A stretch of DNA of 64,000 bases, taken from the NCBI GenBank assembly GCA_950106755.1, contig OX467082.1:28520001-28584000 (forward strand). The letters are read 5' to 3'. How positions within the stretch are numbered: position 1 is the stretch's first letter; each line of letters begins with the position of its first letter. Made by a program: the position numbers and the translations under genes. This document shows, in pieces, positions 35,892-48,439 of the stretch. Below the pieces are notes generated by a model. It did no database searches. It was not told the origin of the DNA and worked only from the letters and a program-made list of their open reading frames with translations. The stretch is from Climacium dendroides (taxonomy: Eukaryota > Streptophyta > Bryopsida > Hypnales > Climaciaceae).

Positions 35892-35996
35892 TTTATACAT
35901 CAATTAAATAAAAGGATAAACTTGGTTCGATAGCCAAATTTGACTTCAAGGTCTTTGCAAAAATGTAATTATCCTTTTATTTAATTGATGTATAAA
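35892..35996. repeat. 28-bp perfect inverted repeat around a 49-bp spacer
   Basis: TTTATACATCAATTAAATAA and eight further bases at 35892-35919 return as the exact complement at 35969-35996. This gives a small hairpin or mini foldback element in AT-rich DNA. Confidence 0.9.
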
Positions 35997-35999
35997 GTC

Positions 36000-38900
36000 A
36001 TTTTTCAATTGGTTATTTTACTTCAACAAAAATGGTGACAATTATTTTTTTATAAAGCAAATTGAAATTTCTCACAATGATATACAATTCATATTTTCAA
36101 GTAATAAGAATATAGGATTGATAGTTGAACACATCTAATAAGCTACATTCAAGCTACAATCTAATAGTTTACTCAAATATAATGTTGGATCTCGTCCTTG
36201 AAAGGTTAAACCACTAAGGATGTTGAAGACTAATAGTGTAATGTGTAAGTTTTGGAGAAACTCTAGGATTGAAGAATGCAACTATTCATTTAGGAATTCA
36301 ACAATTTTTGGTTGACTACCTTGTCAATAGGGCTATACCCATCCAATGCTATTTCCTTCCAAGGGAATTTACATATAAAAAAGTTTACTTTATTTACAAT
36401 CAACTTTAGAAGGATCTTCAAGATTTTAGTTTCATGTTTTTATTACTAATTAAGAGTATTAGTTAGTGCAATGTATAAATATGATATAAGAATTCCAATC
36501 AACTTTTTAGAACCCATCTAATTTTTTTTAAAGAATATTACTTTAGTATTGATTAATAAAATGCTATCTTTTATAAAAACATAGAAGTGTATAGATATAT
36601 TTGAAGTACATAAAGTAGAAGTGCCATGAACTAGTATATTTGGGTTCTATCCAATATTACAAAATTTATACATTGCAACGTATATGATTGGATTATTGGA
36701 ATGATTGCATAATTAAATGATCTTTCATTTTCAAAGTAGACAAGAGAACAAAACATTAGTGCAAAATTGGATACAAAATAAGACTTTTTAAGCCTTCCAA
36801 GTGTACATTGCAAGCATACATGCAATGCTAAATAATATTCTATTAAATTTCAAAGGTACAAAGAAAAAAACAATCCACATATGGTTCAAAGGGTAGGGAT
36901 GACTCACATACTTATTACAAGATTGAAAGATCAACCTTCAATGTGAAACATTGACTTAATCTTGAAAAATCAAACCATGTTAATTGCAATTGTATACACT
37001 AATAAAATGTAATATTTATTCATAATTATAAATATTATATAATAAAAAATTTGATGAAGCATTTTTTGAGGTTGGATATTTGAATTTTTTTAATGTTTAT
37101 ATTTAAATAAAAATTATAAATAAAATAGATTAACTCCTAAAGGATTTTGAGTCATTTGACCATAGATATATGTGAAAAATTCAGATCATTTGGAATTGTA
37201 CAATATAAAGAAAAAAATAGTAAATACTAGAAAGTAGAAAATGATTCAAAATACTAAATTGTTAACCATTCATTTATGAAATTGATAAATGCCAATTGCA
37301 ATGGTTGTGATGTTGTGATAAACAATCTACAACTATTGTTTTATTTTTTTCCCAAAATATTAAAAAATGAGTTAAATAAAGGACTTCAAAGGTTATTTTA
37401 GAGCAGAGATTTCATAACTATCCATAAACTACCCACAACTAAAACTTCTCATAACTCTCATTTCATTAATCAAAATGGAATGATTCAAAGCTTTCCACGT
37501 ATATATAAATCTAGAGAATCAATTTCAATTTTTTATTTTTTTTAAAAGTGATTTTTAGAAAGGTTTTTTTTGTTGCATAAATTGCCTATTAGATCTTGAA
37601 AATTACATGTTATACAAAAACTTTTTAACCATGTAGTCAAAAGTTATGAAATTTTTGAGCTTTGAAGCTAGACCTTGGGCACATGTTGTGTGAAAATTTT
37701 AAAGAAAGAAAACAAAAATTTCATTCATAGTGAACTACTCAAAATCACTATGTTGCCAAAAAACGCAATTTGGTCCTTTAGGGGTTAAGATCAACAATCT
37801 TTACATCTATGTCTTTCAACTTTATTCTCTAATGACCACAAGCCGTGCACCATCTTCAACTTGTTGATGTTGTGTTTGGAGCAATTGTCTCTTGAGGTTG
37901 AGACCTCACTAGAAGATTTATTGTTGAGCCATCTCGTATCAATACACCAACATTATGCAATAGCTCAACGAATCTTCATGCGAGCTCTTTGCAATAGTGT
38001 ATGCCACTAACATCATGTTCTATATCTTATCTAAAACATCCATTCATATTGACTCTTTGATGAGAGCACATGTGTAGAAGTGCCTTGACAATGGTAGGTT
38101 CACTTCGTTTTCTATGGTTGATAATGACAACTATTCTTTTGGGCCTCTAATATCTATGCGAAATCTATAGAAATAAACTCCCCCAAGAAAAACATCATCT
38201 TTTTGAACCATATTTCTAATATTATCTATAATAAAAGATTGAAGCATTGAGTGGGTTGTCACTAGTAAATTAGAGAGAAGCAAAGCCCTAGTCCTCATAC
38301 TATATTCAATAATCAAGTTTGGTATTCTTTGTTAGATAATTAAATAAAGGTGGCATTTGTGATTTGACAAATGTTTAAAAATAAAAAGATTCATTACATG
38401 CACAAGTTTGCATTTAGAAAATATTTACAAAGTGGATTTAAGAACGTGTAAAGAGTGTGAGATTGATGGAAGTGTGGTGAAGGAGTTGAAGAAAAAAGGA
38501 ATATTAAAGGATCATTAATTGGCTTGTATGGCCATGCTTATAGCATCTTAAATTACATCTTCTAAAGTCTCCTTGTCATTGTCAAATATATGATGTCAAC
38601 ATTACTTTTGGTAGAAATTAAACTTCAATACCGCACTAGATGTAGCTTTCCTACAAACTTCATATGATTTGAAAACTTCAATCTCTTTTTAAGAGTTACA
38701 TCTTCAAGGAAGTTGCACTTTAACAAAGCTAGTTTAAACACTTTTGCTTTACAAAAAATCCAAGAGTAGAATGGGTCTAAGAGTTTTGTAAAATTGTAAT
38801 TTTTTTTAGTTATAACATTAAAAAAGTCATTGTAATTTCAAATCATATGAAGTTCATATAAAAGTGTAGTATAATAGTGAAAGTGATATCAATATTATAT

Positions 38901-40250
38901 AAAAAAGACAAAAGCATTATTTTGGGATGTCCAATGCACATATTCATTGAATGATCTAGACCTTCAACCCAATTGCATCCTTATCTACATCAATTTGACA
39001 TTTCAATCATTATATATTGAAATGTTAGACAAATGAAAATAGGGACACAATGAGATTTACAATACAAATTGAAAATGCATACCTCTCTTCTCATTCTTGT
39101 GTGATGGATACTATATTGGAGGTTGTTCATCTAGAAAACTGATTTGTGGTTTCATCATGCAAATTTGTTTGTGGTCAACGTTATTGTGATCAATAAACTC
39201 CATTGTAGTTATATTGAGAGCCTTCTTTAAAAAGACAAATATATGGAGCTTTGCTCCAAGGTTCTACTTTCAAAAAAATACCAAAACAAATTATTTACCA
39301 TTGATGATAAAATTTGATAATCTTGAATTCATATTTTGAATTAGCTAGAAGACTATTTGTCAATTATTCTAGCTCCATTGTGATTTTGATATTAGAGACA
39401 ATTTCCTTGGATTGTAGTATGAATCTTTGGTCAATGGCATCGTCGTTGAGGAAGAGAAACAAAATAAATATATAAATAAATATAAATTGTGAGTGTGAGT
39501 TTGTATGTGTGCAATGTCTCTTCCTTCATTAGTGCCGACAAAATTTCTTTTTAAAAAGATAAATAATAAGTATGAATCAATATCTCTTACTTGCAACACA
39601 ATCATCAATGGATGTGCAAAGCAAAGTGATACTCTAAGTTTTAGTAGTGTTAATGTTGACATGGAATACACTAAATGTCAAGAATACCACTACTATAAAT
39701 ATTAAACAACATTGAACTTCAAACTCAACATTATTTGTCAAACAAATGAGAATTAGAGGGAGTCCCATAAAGGGAAATAAACACTAAAAAAACATTATTT
39801 AATTATTATAGATAGTGTACATTGGACAACTCCTTGATCAAGTAGTTGCTGAATATTAACCTTTAAATGTTGGTCCGGTGACCGTGGAAATCAGCCCTTT
39901 TGAAACCGTGTGACATCATCTAGTTTAAAAAAACTAAAAATATTTATTGGGAGTCAAACTATTGTTAAAAGATCTCCCCTTTCCACCCCTAATTTTGAGG
40001 ATGAATAGTTGCATTTCTGTCCTACACAAGAAAATTCCTTGTCATTCATCGGATGCAAAACATCCGCCTCAACGTTTAAGGGTTAATGACCTAGTTGGGT
40101 TTTGATGCATGAGTCTGATTGTCGGGTAGTCCTTGCTACGGAGATTTCCGAAGGCTGACAGCTTCTGGTTCAAGGTTAACCCTAATTTATCAGAATCCAG
40201 ATCTTGGAGACCAGATCCTTTGGGCGGGTGCTTGAAGAAATTAGAGTTTA
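36000..40250. other. AT-rich intergenic DNA with dispersed repeats, no gene seen
   Basis: Only short ORFs. At about 37750-37795 the sequence GTTGCCAAAAAACGCAATTT and TCCTTTAGGGGTTAAG recurs at 49868-49910 and, inverted, at 22045-22090. A longer repeat covers 37800-38200. Confidence 0.5.
37800..38200 (+). repeat. dispersed repeat, second copy at 55330-55700
   Basis: The two segments share, in the same order, CAACTTGTTGATGTT, TTGTCTCTTGA.GT, ACTAGA.GA.TT.TTGA, TTTGTGATAGTGTGCACCATGAC against TTTGCAATAGTGTATGCCACTAAC, and a GGTTC.CTTC.TT motif near the end. Divergence is high and I see no reading frame. Confidence 0.55.
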
Positions 40251-40336
40251 ACGAAGATCCGGACCGAACTTGCGCTTTTCTCTGGGATGCGAGATCGGAG
40301 AACTTTAGTTGATATGGCAGACAAGAATGTGGAAGA

Positions 40337-41107
40337 ATGTGGAAGTATGGTGACGGTGGTACTGCTCTCCAACTTGGTACCCGTTCCAGTTTGCCTGCAA
40401 TTTGCAGTAACTTCGCAATTTTGAGATCTGCCTGTCTACTTCGAGTATTGCATCCATGGTGCGCAATTGGCGCAATGGCGATTGTTCCAGAATCTCTGGC
40501 TGATTTGCTCTTTGGAGCCCTTTATCGATCACCAATGCTGCTTACTGACGCACTGGCGATGGTGGAGAGTTTCATTGTCTCCCGCTGGATGTACGTGCGA
40601 CGTTGTGAGTTTGGTAACGCCGTGGTGACCATGGCGAATCTTCGAGAACCGTGTGGACTTTCGCAGAGGTGGGTTCCGTCCCTTTCTTCTGTTGGAATTG
40701 AAGGAGGATATGCATTTGCAGAAATCATATCGCCCCTAGACACTGCGCTGGCTCACCCGATTGTCCACTGGCAGTCGTTTCCTTCTCCTCAGTCGAATTG
40801 CACCATACATTGTAGCACGTTCGACCTTCGTTGTTGCTGCGGGCTCGACGCGTATGAAGCTGGCCGGGAGAGAGGGAATCTGACCGAAACGGATGCATTG
40901 CGAACCCTTTGCCGGCCTGCACAGACGTCGTGGACGTTGTGGCTAGTTTGCTCACCAGCCTCTAGAAAAGCCAAGTTTGGAGTCTGGGTTGGATCGACCC
41001 CTGATTCTAATCTGGCCATCCGGACCAGAAGGGTACTCTGGTGCATTGCAAGTTGTAGGATGCCGATGCAAGGTGTGATCATGGACGAGACACATCTCGA
41101 CTGTTAG
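40337..41107 (+). other. GC-rich 256-codon open frame, unknown
   Basis: An uninterrupted plus-strand frame in an island of clearly higher GC (40260-41110) between AT-rich flanks. It starts MWKYGDGGTALQLG; an alternative ATG at 40315 (MADKNVEECG) opens a different frame that soon stops. The translation is rich in Cys, Arg, Ser and Trp, with no motif, domain, signal peptide or transmembrane pattern I recognise. Long antisense frames overlap it, as GC-rich DNA tends to give. It could be a captured fragment, a promoter or leader, or a lineage-specific gene. It contains a copy of the GGCGCAATGGCGATT motif also found at 47.8 kb. Confidence 0.25.
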
Positions 41108-42108
41108 TGAATGATCACGAGCCCGTGGAGAAAGCTGCAAAATGACTTAATAGTTGTTGCAATCGCATCCATGGGATTCAACAGTACCGCGATGGAGAAG
41201 TGTTGAAGGTTGGGTGTTGTAAGTTTGGAGCTTGTTGATTCCAGACCTTTTGTTTTGTTCTACAGATTTTGGAGGTGAAGGTAAGAACAAAGTTAGCCTT
41301 ACAACTTTGTGCAATTGAACTAATTTCTCATCTTGCATGCTTTTGTTGTGGCATTGTTTGAATTTTGTATGAATCCTTCCATTCTTCTAGATTTGACCAC
41401 AAGAAGTTGTGTATACATTTCTAAATCTACATGAATTGAATGGGCCAAAATTCAATACTTTTGACTCTATACATAAGCACTTTCTTCAATGTACCTATGG
41501 TATTGGGAATGCACTATATGGTTGTATGGGAAGACTACATTTTTCTTCACCTTCTAACACTACACTTACTGAATATGGAACTTATCAAAATGGGGTCTTG
41601 AAATCTCCATAATTCACAAAAAATGGAAAGGACCTAATTTACTTGAGGGTCATGAATTGTAATGTTGGGCAATGAATATTAACATGACCACTCAATAAGG
41701 TAAGGTGGTGATTGTTCTTGAAATCCTTTTGTTTGCAATTCTTAATCAAGTCTATTAATGTGAAACAAAGGCTATTTGATTTCATGTAACAATTCAAGTT
41801 TGTTCTTTCTCCAAATGATATAAATTTGCTAAAACAAAATATAATTAAGATCACGTAAAACCAATTCAAGACAACCTACTACCAATGGTAGCACCTACAA
41901 TTCTTATCATCATAAAATTCATGAAACCTCACACCTAAGTTGATCTTTGCAATTGTTCCCACTCATCACAACTAGGAAGGCCCACCAAAATACTCCATAA
42001 TAAACTCCAAAATAAGTGCAATATCAAATCCATGGTCAACTTCATATAACTACATCAAATTCAAAAGAGCCTCCTAAATCCTTGTTGTAGTCAATATTCA
42101 TGTCTGAA

Positions 42109-45100
42109 CTAGGTACCCACGTCCCTAAGCATTTTCACCACCTCACGCATTGAGGGACGATTTTTAGGTGTGGAATTGGTGCACAACATCCCCACTTGTA
42201 GGACTTGAAACATCTCACTTTGTGAATTCATCCCACATTTGGAATCTAAGATCTCACACAACCCTTTCGGTGTAAGTACTCTATTATGAATCCATTGCAC
42301 CAAGTTCGCTCCATCCATGCCCTCCAATGGGTCCATAGCACGTTTTCCAGACACCAACTCCATTAATACAACACCAAAGCTGTAGATATCAATTTTCTCC
42401 GTCACTCGAGTTCCAAACAAGTATTCTGCATACAACATTCCAACCCCAGTCACACCCTAGTTACGTCATTAGAAATTATCCATTGCAATTTAGAACAATG
42501 ATTGACTAACCCCACATCTCTAAAAACTCTACTACCCACTGCAAGTATAGTTATGGATGGATGACTCTAGCTCTTCACCTGGAGGGATGTAGCCTATTGA
42601 GCCGACAACTGAAGACAAGTCAAGTGATGCTACCGGATCCACCATTCTTGCAATTCCAAAATCAGCCAAGTGCGCTTCATACTCCAAGTCCACCAAAATG
42701 TTGTTAGATTTCACATCTCGATGAAGGATTTGTGGGGAGCAATCATGGTGCAAATACTCCAATCCCTAATAATGCAAATTCCAATAGTTATTCTCCAAGA
42801 GCCCAAATACACACAAATGAATCCCAAGCAATCCACTCAAAGAAGAAAATGAAGTAATCACAATTCTAATTTAGGAAAATGAAAGATGGGTTGCAGTAAT
42901 GAACCAAAGCAGCCCCCATGGCTATTTTGTAGCGTATTTCCCATGGAACTGGGTTTGCCCTTGGACCATACAACAAATCTCCCAAGCTACCATTGGGCAT
43001 GTACTCATACACCAAAAGGTTGTTGTTGCCTTTGGTACAACTACACAAAAGCTTTACAATGTGCTGGTGGCGGATGTTGGCCACTATCTTCAGCTGCATT
43101 CCATCCAAGCAAACAAATCCCATCCACATCCATAGTCAAATTTTTGCATGAACAACTCAACATTTGCAAAGAACTACACTTATAACTTTACAATCAATGG
43201 AAGGAACACAAGACTTTCCAAACCTCAGTTCCGAAGCCGTGATCAGATTGCCCTTCCTCTTTCTTCACATTCCACAATTTCTTTACAGCAACTATTTTAC
43301 CGTCACTTAGTGTGACCTTATACACTTGGCCTGAACTGCCAGATCCAATCAAATTTTTTTCCTCCAAGGCTGTGACCTCATCCTTGTGATACACTTTATT
43401 GTGAAACGACATCAATGTCCACGAACTTTCATCCTCATGAAGGTGTAAAATGTTCCACCACAAAGCGCGACTAATACAACTTCTAAAAATGAGAATAAAT
43501 ACCACAAACACCACAACACCAAACACCACCACCAGTGTAATCCATGTTTGCTTTCTACCCCTTTTGGATGCCAAACCATGGGCGGATGACTGGGAGCCAC
43601 AGGAACCCTCCATACACAAGTACGGATTTCCAGAGAAGTTCACCGTCACAAACGTCACCCCATTTCCCTCCATTGGGATAACCCCCGACAAATTGTTGAA
43701 GGCCACATTTAACATTTGCAAATTCACCATGCTAAACAGGCTTGTAGGGATGGTTCCCGTGAGGTCATTTTCTGAGACATCTAAAATGCTCAATTTGTTG
43801 AGATGGGCTAGCTCGTCGGGAATGGCCTCGTCCAAATGGTTTCCAGAAAGGTCTAGTTGAAAAAGTTCAGAGCAATTGCCCAGGCTTGCAGGAATGGTAC
43901 CATAGAATGAATTGGCACCCAGTACAAGTTGCATCAAGCTCAACAAGTTTCCTAGCGAGGGAGGGAGGGTGTTGTTGAACCCATTGGAGTTGGCTTGGAA
44001 CTTGACCAAATTAGTCTGTCCAATCTCTACAGGAATGGGGCCTGAAAATTGATTGTCTTGCACAAACAAGATGGAAAGAGACTTTGCATTTCCAATGCGG
44101 GCATCCATACTTCCATTCAAACGGTTCCCGTTCAATTGCATCCTCACCAAGTTGATGCCTCCCCACAAGCCTACCGGCATAGGCCCCTCAAGTTGATTGC
44201 CATCTAATTGCAATACATTTAAGTTTGTGCAATTGTCATACGTATTAGGAATTGTACCAATCAGTTTGTTTTCATACAATCCAAGAAATTGTAAACTAAC
44301 ATTGTTGCCCCAACAAAGATATGGAGGCATAGGCCCTTCAAATAAGTTGTGTCCTATGTCCACGTGTTGAAGCAAAGCCTTCCTCCCCAAATCATATGGG
44401 ATTTCACCATTTAGTTGGTTCCGTTGGAGATAAAGGTAAACTAATTGTTCCAAATTAACAATTTCAGGAGGAATCGGCCCACTTAAATGATTTAAACCCA
44501 AGTCAAGATGTATGAGAAGTGGTAGGCTCCCCAAAATGGATGGAATTTGTCCACTGAGATTATTTGAATTCAGGTTCAGATATGTGAGGAGTGACAGGGT
44601 CCCCAACATGGGTGGAATTTGTCTACTTAAATTATTTGAATTCAGGTCAAGAAGAGTGAGACGTGATAGGTTCTCCCAAATTAGTGGAATCTGTCCACTG
44701 AGATTATTTGTACCTAAGGCAAGGAATGTGAGAAGCGTTAGATTTCCAAAACTAATCGGAATTTCTCCACTGAAGTTGTTAATTCCAATGTCAATCCAGG
44801 TCAAGCTACCTCTTAGATTTGCTAAGTTTTCCATATTACCACTCAAACCATTAGAGAAAGCAATTAATTGCCAAAGCTTGTTGCATTGTAGCAAGGAGGC
44901 TGGAAAAAACCCCGTCAATTGATTTGAATAAAGCCACAATATCGTCAAGTTTGGCATGCCTCCGAACATGTCTGGAATGTTGCCACTAAGCGAGTTGTTG
45001 CCTAGATTGAGTTGTTCTAAATGTGATAGACTCTCAAGAGAGGGAATGGGACCCATAATGTGGCACCTCTCCAAATCAAGAGTCCTCAACTTCGTCAATG

Positions 45101-46058
45101 TCAATAACCCTATTGGAAATAGAGATGGTGGAAAATTCACACCATGCAAGCGAAGATCCTCCAAGCCCTCCCATAAGCTCACATTTGGCCATTGCACCAT
45201 GTCCATGACATCCAAATTTGAGCCTAACCACAAAACTTTCAAGTTTGGAATGCTGAAGAAGTTCAAGGGTAGTGTACCATTCCAATTGTTATGCGATAGA
45301 GTCAATTCCTCAAGCTTTGTCAATGAAAGAATAGACTTTGGCATTTGGCCTTCGAAATAGTTCGAACCAAGACGCACAACTCGCAACTTTTGGAGCTCGT
45401 CAAATCTATCTTCTACAGTGCCTTTGAGGTTTGCAATACCCAAGTCCAACACTTGCAGATGCTTGAGTTTAGGAAGGTTATGAGGAAATTTTCCACTGAT
45501 ACTTGTCCAACTTGTGTTCAAGTACACCAACTTGGAGCAATTTACGATGTCTTCAGGGAAATTTCCACTCAAACTCGTGTTTCCCACATTCAAGATTGTA
45601 AGATTGACAAACTTTGCTGCATGCCAACACACTCTACATCAATTAAGCTAACCTCACCCAAGCTCAAAATCCATATGTTGTCTATTTAGTGCACTACTTC
45701 AAAATCAAAGACAAATGATCTAAAATAACAAATCCAAGATACAACAAAGACACTTACAAGGAGTGAGGGCATGGATGTCTCCAACTAGGTGGCAAAAATG
45801 GAGAGGAGAGAAGTCCAACACGGTTACAGAGTCTTGGTTGCATTTTACACCATTCCACAAACAAGGAGTTTTGTCTGAGGCATTCCAATTGCTCAAGCTA
45901 TCATCTACATCCTTCAAAAAATCTTGCTTCCACTTGAACAACACCCAGCCTTCTTCGTTGAGACACAACACACATCTAGACAGCACACTAGTGCATGCCA
46001 TAGCCCACAAGAGATAAACCTTGCATAGTTGTATGCCATCCAAATTCCTCCTCTCCAT
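42109..46058 (-). CDS. LRR receptor-like serine/threonine kinase, subfamily XI type
   Basis: Five exons with phase-consistent GT..AG introns: 46058-45758, 45616-43224, 43093-42905, 42765-42579, 42425-42109, giving 1128 aa. Start chosen at MERRNLDG because a hydrophobic signal segment ([13 protein letters not shown]) follows; an upstream in-frame ATG at 46181 would bury it. Next come the LRR cap ([16 protein letters not shown]), about two dozen leucine-rich repeats with LSG.IP signatures, a transmembrane helix (about 791-811) and the kinase: [11 protein letters not shown], Lys879 in [13 protein letters not shown] (Asp978), DFG (996-998), and GYIPPEY in place of the usual APEY. It is an RD kinase. 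The family perceives secreted peptides at the plasma membrane; the ligand here is unknown. AVKKLW and the intron inside the kinase fit LRR-XI (HAESA/CEPR/PXY group). The gene appears intact. Confidence 0.92.
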
Positions 46059-47600
46059 CTCTAGCGGCGACACTACTTGTGGCTTCGTTGCCTCAAATAC
46101 CACAACCTTGGAATTGAACCTCTCAATTGCAGCACATGTAATTGTCACCTTTGCATTTTGCAATCTTGACCTAACTTGCATACAAAAGGCAATTCAAGTC
46201 AAATCAACCTAAATTGCTTTGCATTTTATTGAACTTAATCTTGTTAATCGTTTTCAATTAGTTTCAAATTAAGTTCAAATTAAATCCAACTAGAGTCTCA
46301 TTTTGCTTTACTTCTCTTTCAGCTAAGTAATTAATGGTTGCATTACAAGTATTATTGTGGAAGTATTAAGCAATTTAGAAGGAAATTTTGAATTGCTAAA
46401 ACAATGCCAAAACAATAAACAACTCACCTCAATAGCAAATGCAGCCTGTCCTAACGCAATCTCCAAATAACAAGACCATAAAAATCACTTGAAGGGCCCG
46501 GTTATACTATGACCAAGATATTCCTGCAAAACACGACACTGTGATTCTCAGTCCTCTACCCTTGAAAGAGAGTTGCGTAGCCAGTAACACATAATTCTAC
46601 ACAAACACAGCAAACAATGACACTACCAATCCTATTACCCTACCAATCCAATTCCAACCATCACCCCCATTCCTAGACCCAAATCAGGAACCTCAAATTA
46701 AACTCAGATTACTTCATTCCTGAAAGTGAGCAAGTTGTATCACTCAATCTCGAAGAACCATAAGAAAAGAATATATAGACTCAACATCACTTGCTTGAAT
46801 CTTGTCAAGCTCCTCAGAAGCATACAATAGAGCAAACTCCTCCACCGAATCCAACCAAGCGAACAGCACATTCATTATCATAAAACAAACAAAAGCTTTG
46901 AATAAGCCAGCTTGGCAAAGCAACTAGCCATACATTAGCCATGGTTTAGGAGCCAAAAAAACCTAGTACATTGTATACCAATATTCCTTGAAACAATTTT
47001 TTTTCATGGTTTTCAATCTCTGAATGTGTACTTACAGATTTAGAAGGAGTTCTTTGAAAATAGAATTTAAAAAAATACAGGCTAAGGAAAGCAGAAACGC
47101 AATTACAAAACGGAATGAAATGGGAATTTTCTGTTTTTCGGTGACCTTGTCCTCAACTTCAAACCGTGCAATTCAGCAATTAAATTGTTTTTAGGAAATA
47201 CCTCTTGGAATTCTCTTTCTCATTCCTCTGAGCCTGCTCCACCTATTCTCCACCCTTATCACAAAAAAAACAAAAAACAAGCAAAATTCAAATTTTCTGA
47301 GCAGGAATGCTTGGAAGAAAACTAAACTGCATTCTAAACCACACCAGCACGATTTTAATACTTCCGAGCTTCCCATGAGTAGAAGAAAAGCATTGATTCC
47401 ATCACCAGTAGAGGGGAAGCCCAACGTCAGTTTCTCAACCAGCACCGCCGCGGTGGTCAAACGAAAACCCCTACGGTTTCACAAAAGAAAGAAGGAACCA
47501 CAATGAGCTCCAAACCCCAGTCGAAGGAGGCTGGTGAAACTGAAGAGCGGAAAAGCGAAGAAACAAGATGAGCCAAAAAACATAACCATTCTGCTCTAGA
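46059..47600 (-). promoter_or_regulatory. upstream region of the LRR kinase gene
   Basis: No gene seen. The minus-strand frame continues open to 46181 just before the chosen start, so the leader may begin here. 46400-47560 is mixed DNA without clear TATA assignment. The short ORF 47191-47460 is not supported. Confidence 0.3.
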
Positions 47601-47960
47601 AACTAGTCAGAGCTCTTTCATGAACTACTTGGGCTGCAAAGTGCTACAATGGCTGGGCAAGGTTGTACCGCTAATTCCTGCCTGATTCCCTTCCGATCCT
47701 CGAAATCGCGCACATTCTGCTCGCCAAGTCGCCATGGTCCCGTCCACCGTAGCTTACTGTACCAGCACGTCCTGCGGGATGGAGATTCTGGAATAATCGC
47801 CATTGCGCCAGTGTGTTTCAATACACCAATTCTGGACTGTGAACTTATTCTATGAAGGAGATCCGCTCCAACGAGATCGGTCTGCTCCAACGAGAAACCA
47901 ACCGGAGATTCTGAACCACTCGCCAATGCGCCAGTAAAAAAAAAGGCTGACAAACAGCTA
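47600..47960 (-). other. GC-rich segment with two copies of an ATG-containing motif
   Basis: Inverted (minus-strand) copies of CTGGCGCAATGGCGATT..TTCCAGAATCTCC lie at 47781-47811 and 47904-47934, the second diverged. A third copy is in the plus strand at 40467-40499. CTCCAACGAGA is also duplicated (47867, 47885). A 111-codon minus-strand frame spans the segment, but the product is unknown. Confidence 0.4.
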
Positions 47961-48060
47961 TACTGTACTGTATGTACAAGTCAATATTCATGAAATTTAC
48001 CCCGACTTCTTCACAGAAGCAAGGTCAGCACCCTCACTTCCAAAGACTTTCAGGATAAAT

Positions 48061-48435
48061 CTACTGTACCTGATATTCCTGATATCGATGTCTACAGTTG
48101 ACGGTTCCACTTGAAACCCAAAAACCTACGAGAGTATCATCGCCGTACGTGACCGAAGGAATCACGCTTCTGTAAACATTTAGGATTTCTGAACTGTGAA
48201 TTGGTGGAACGATCTGAGTACGCAGTACACCGCTCACTTTGCATGTGGCCACGATAACCACCCTTGCATTCTCTCTCTCCAAAATTGAACATTTTATTCG
48301 ACGTAAATGTGGATTTTTCATTTGGACCAATTCCAGTTTCATAGACTCATTTGTTCTAAGGTAGAACCACCCAATTCCGTCCTTGTACCTAATCCTTGTT
48401 CCGTAGAGTGCTCTTAAAGTGTCCCTAAAGTTCCA
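48061..48435 (-). other. exon-like open frame of unknown gene
   Basis: A minus-strand frame is open for about 125 codons without needing an ATG. It begins WNFRDTLRALYGTRIRYKDG, continues through MKLELVQMKNPHLRRIKC and ENARVVIVATCKVSGVL, and reaches VTYGDDTLVGFWVSSG. It has an ordered-protein residue mix unlike the AT-rich chance ORFs around it. A donor-like CAG|GTACAG sits at its end just before the stop. No family is recognised. It could be an orphan exon or gene fragment; no partner exons were found nearby. Confidence 0.35.
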
Positions 48436-48439
48436 TTAA

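Noticed and set aside
43450..45689. Plus-strand ORFs of 99-136 codons over the LRR kinase
   Set aside because: Antisense to leucine-rich repeats, whose periodic codons keep the other strand open.
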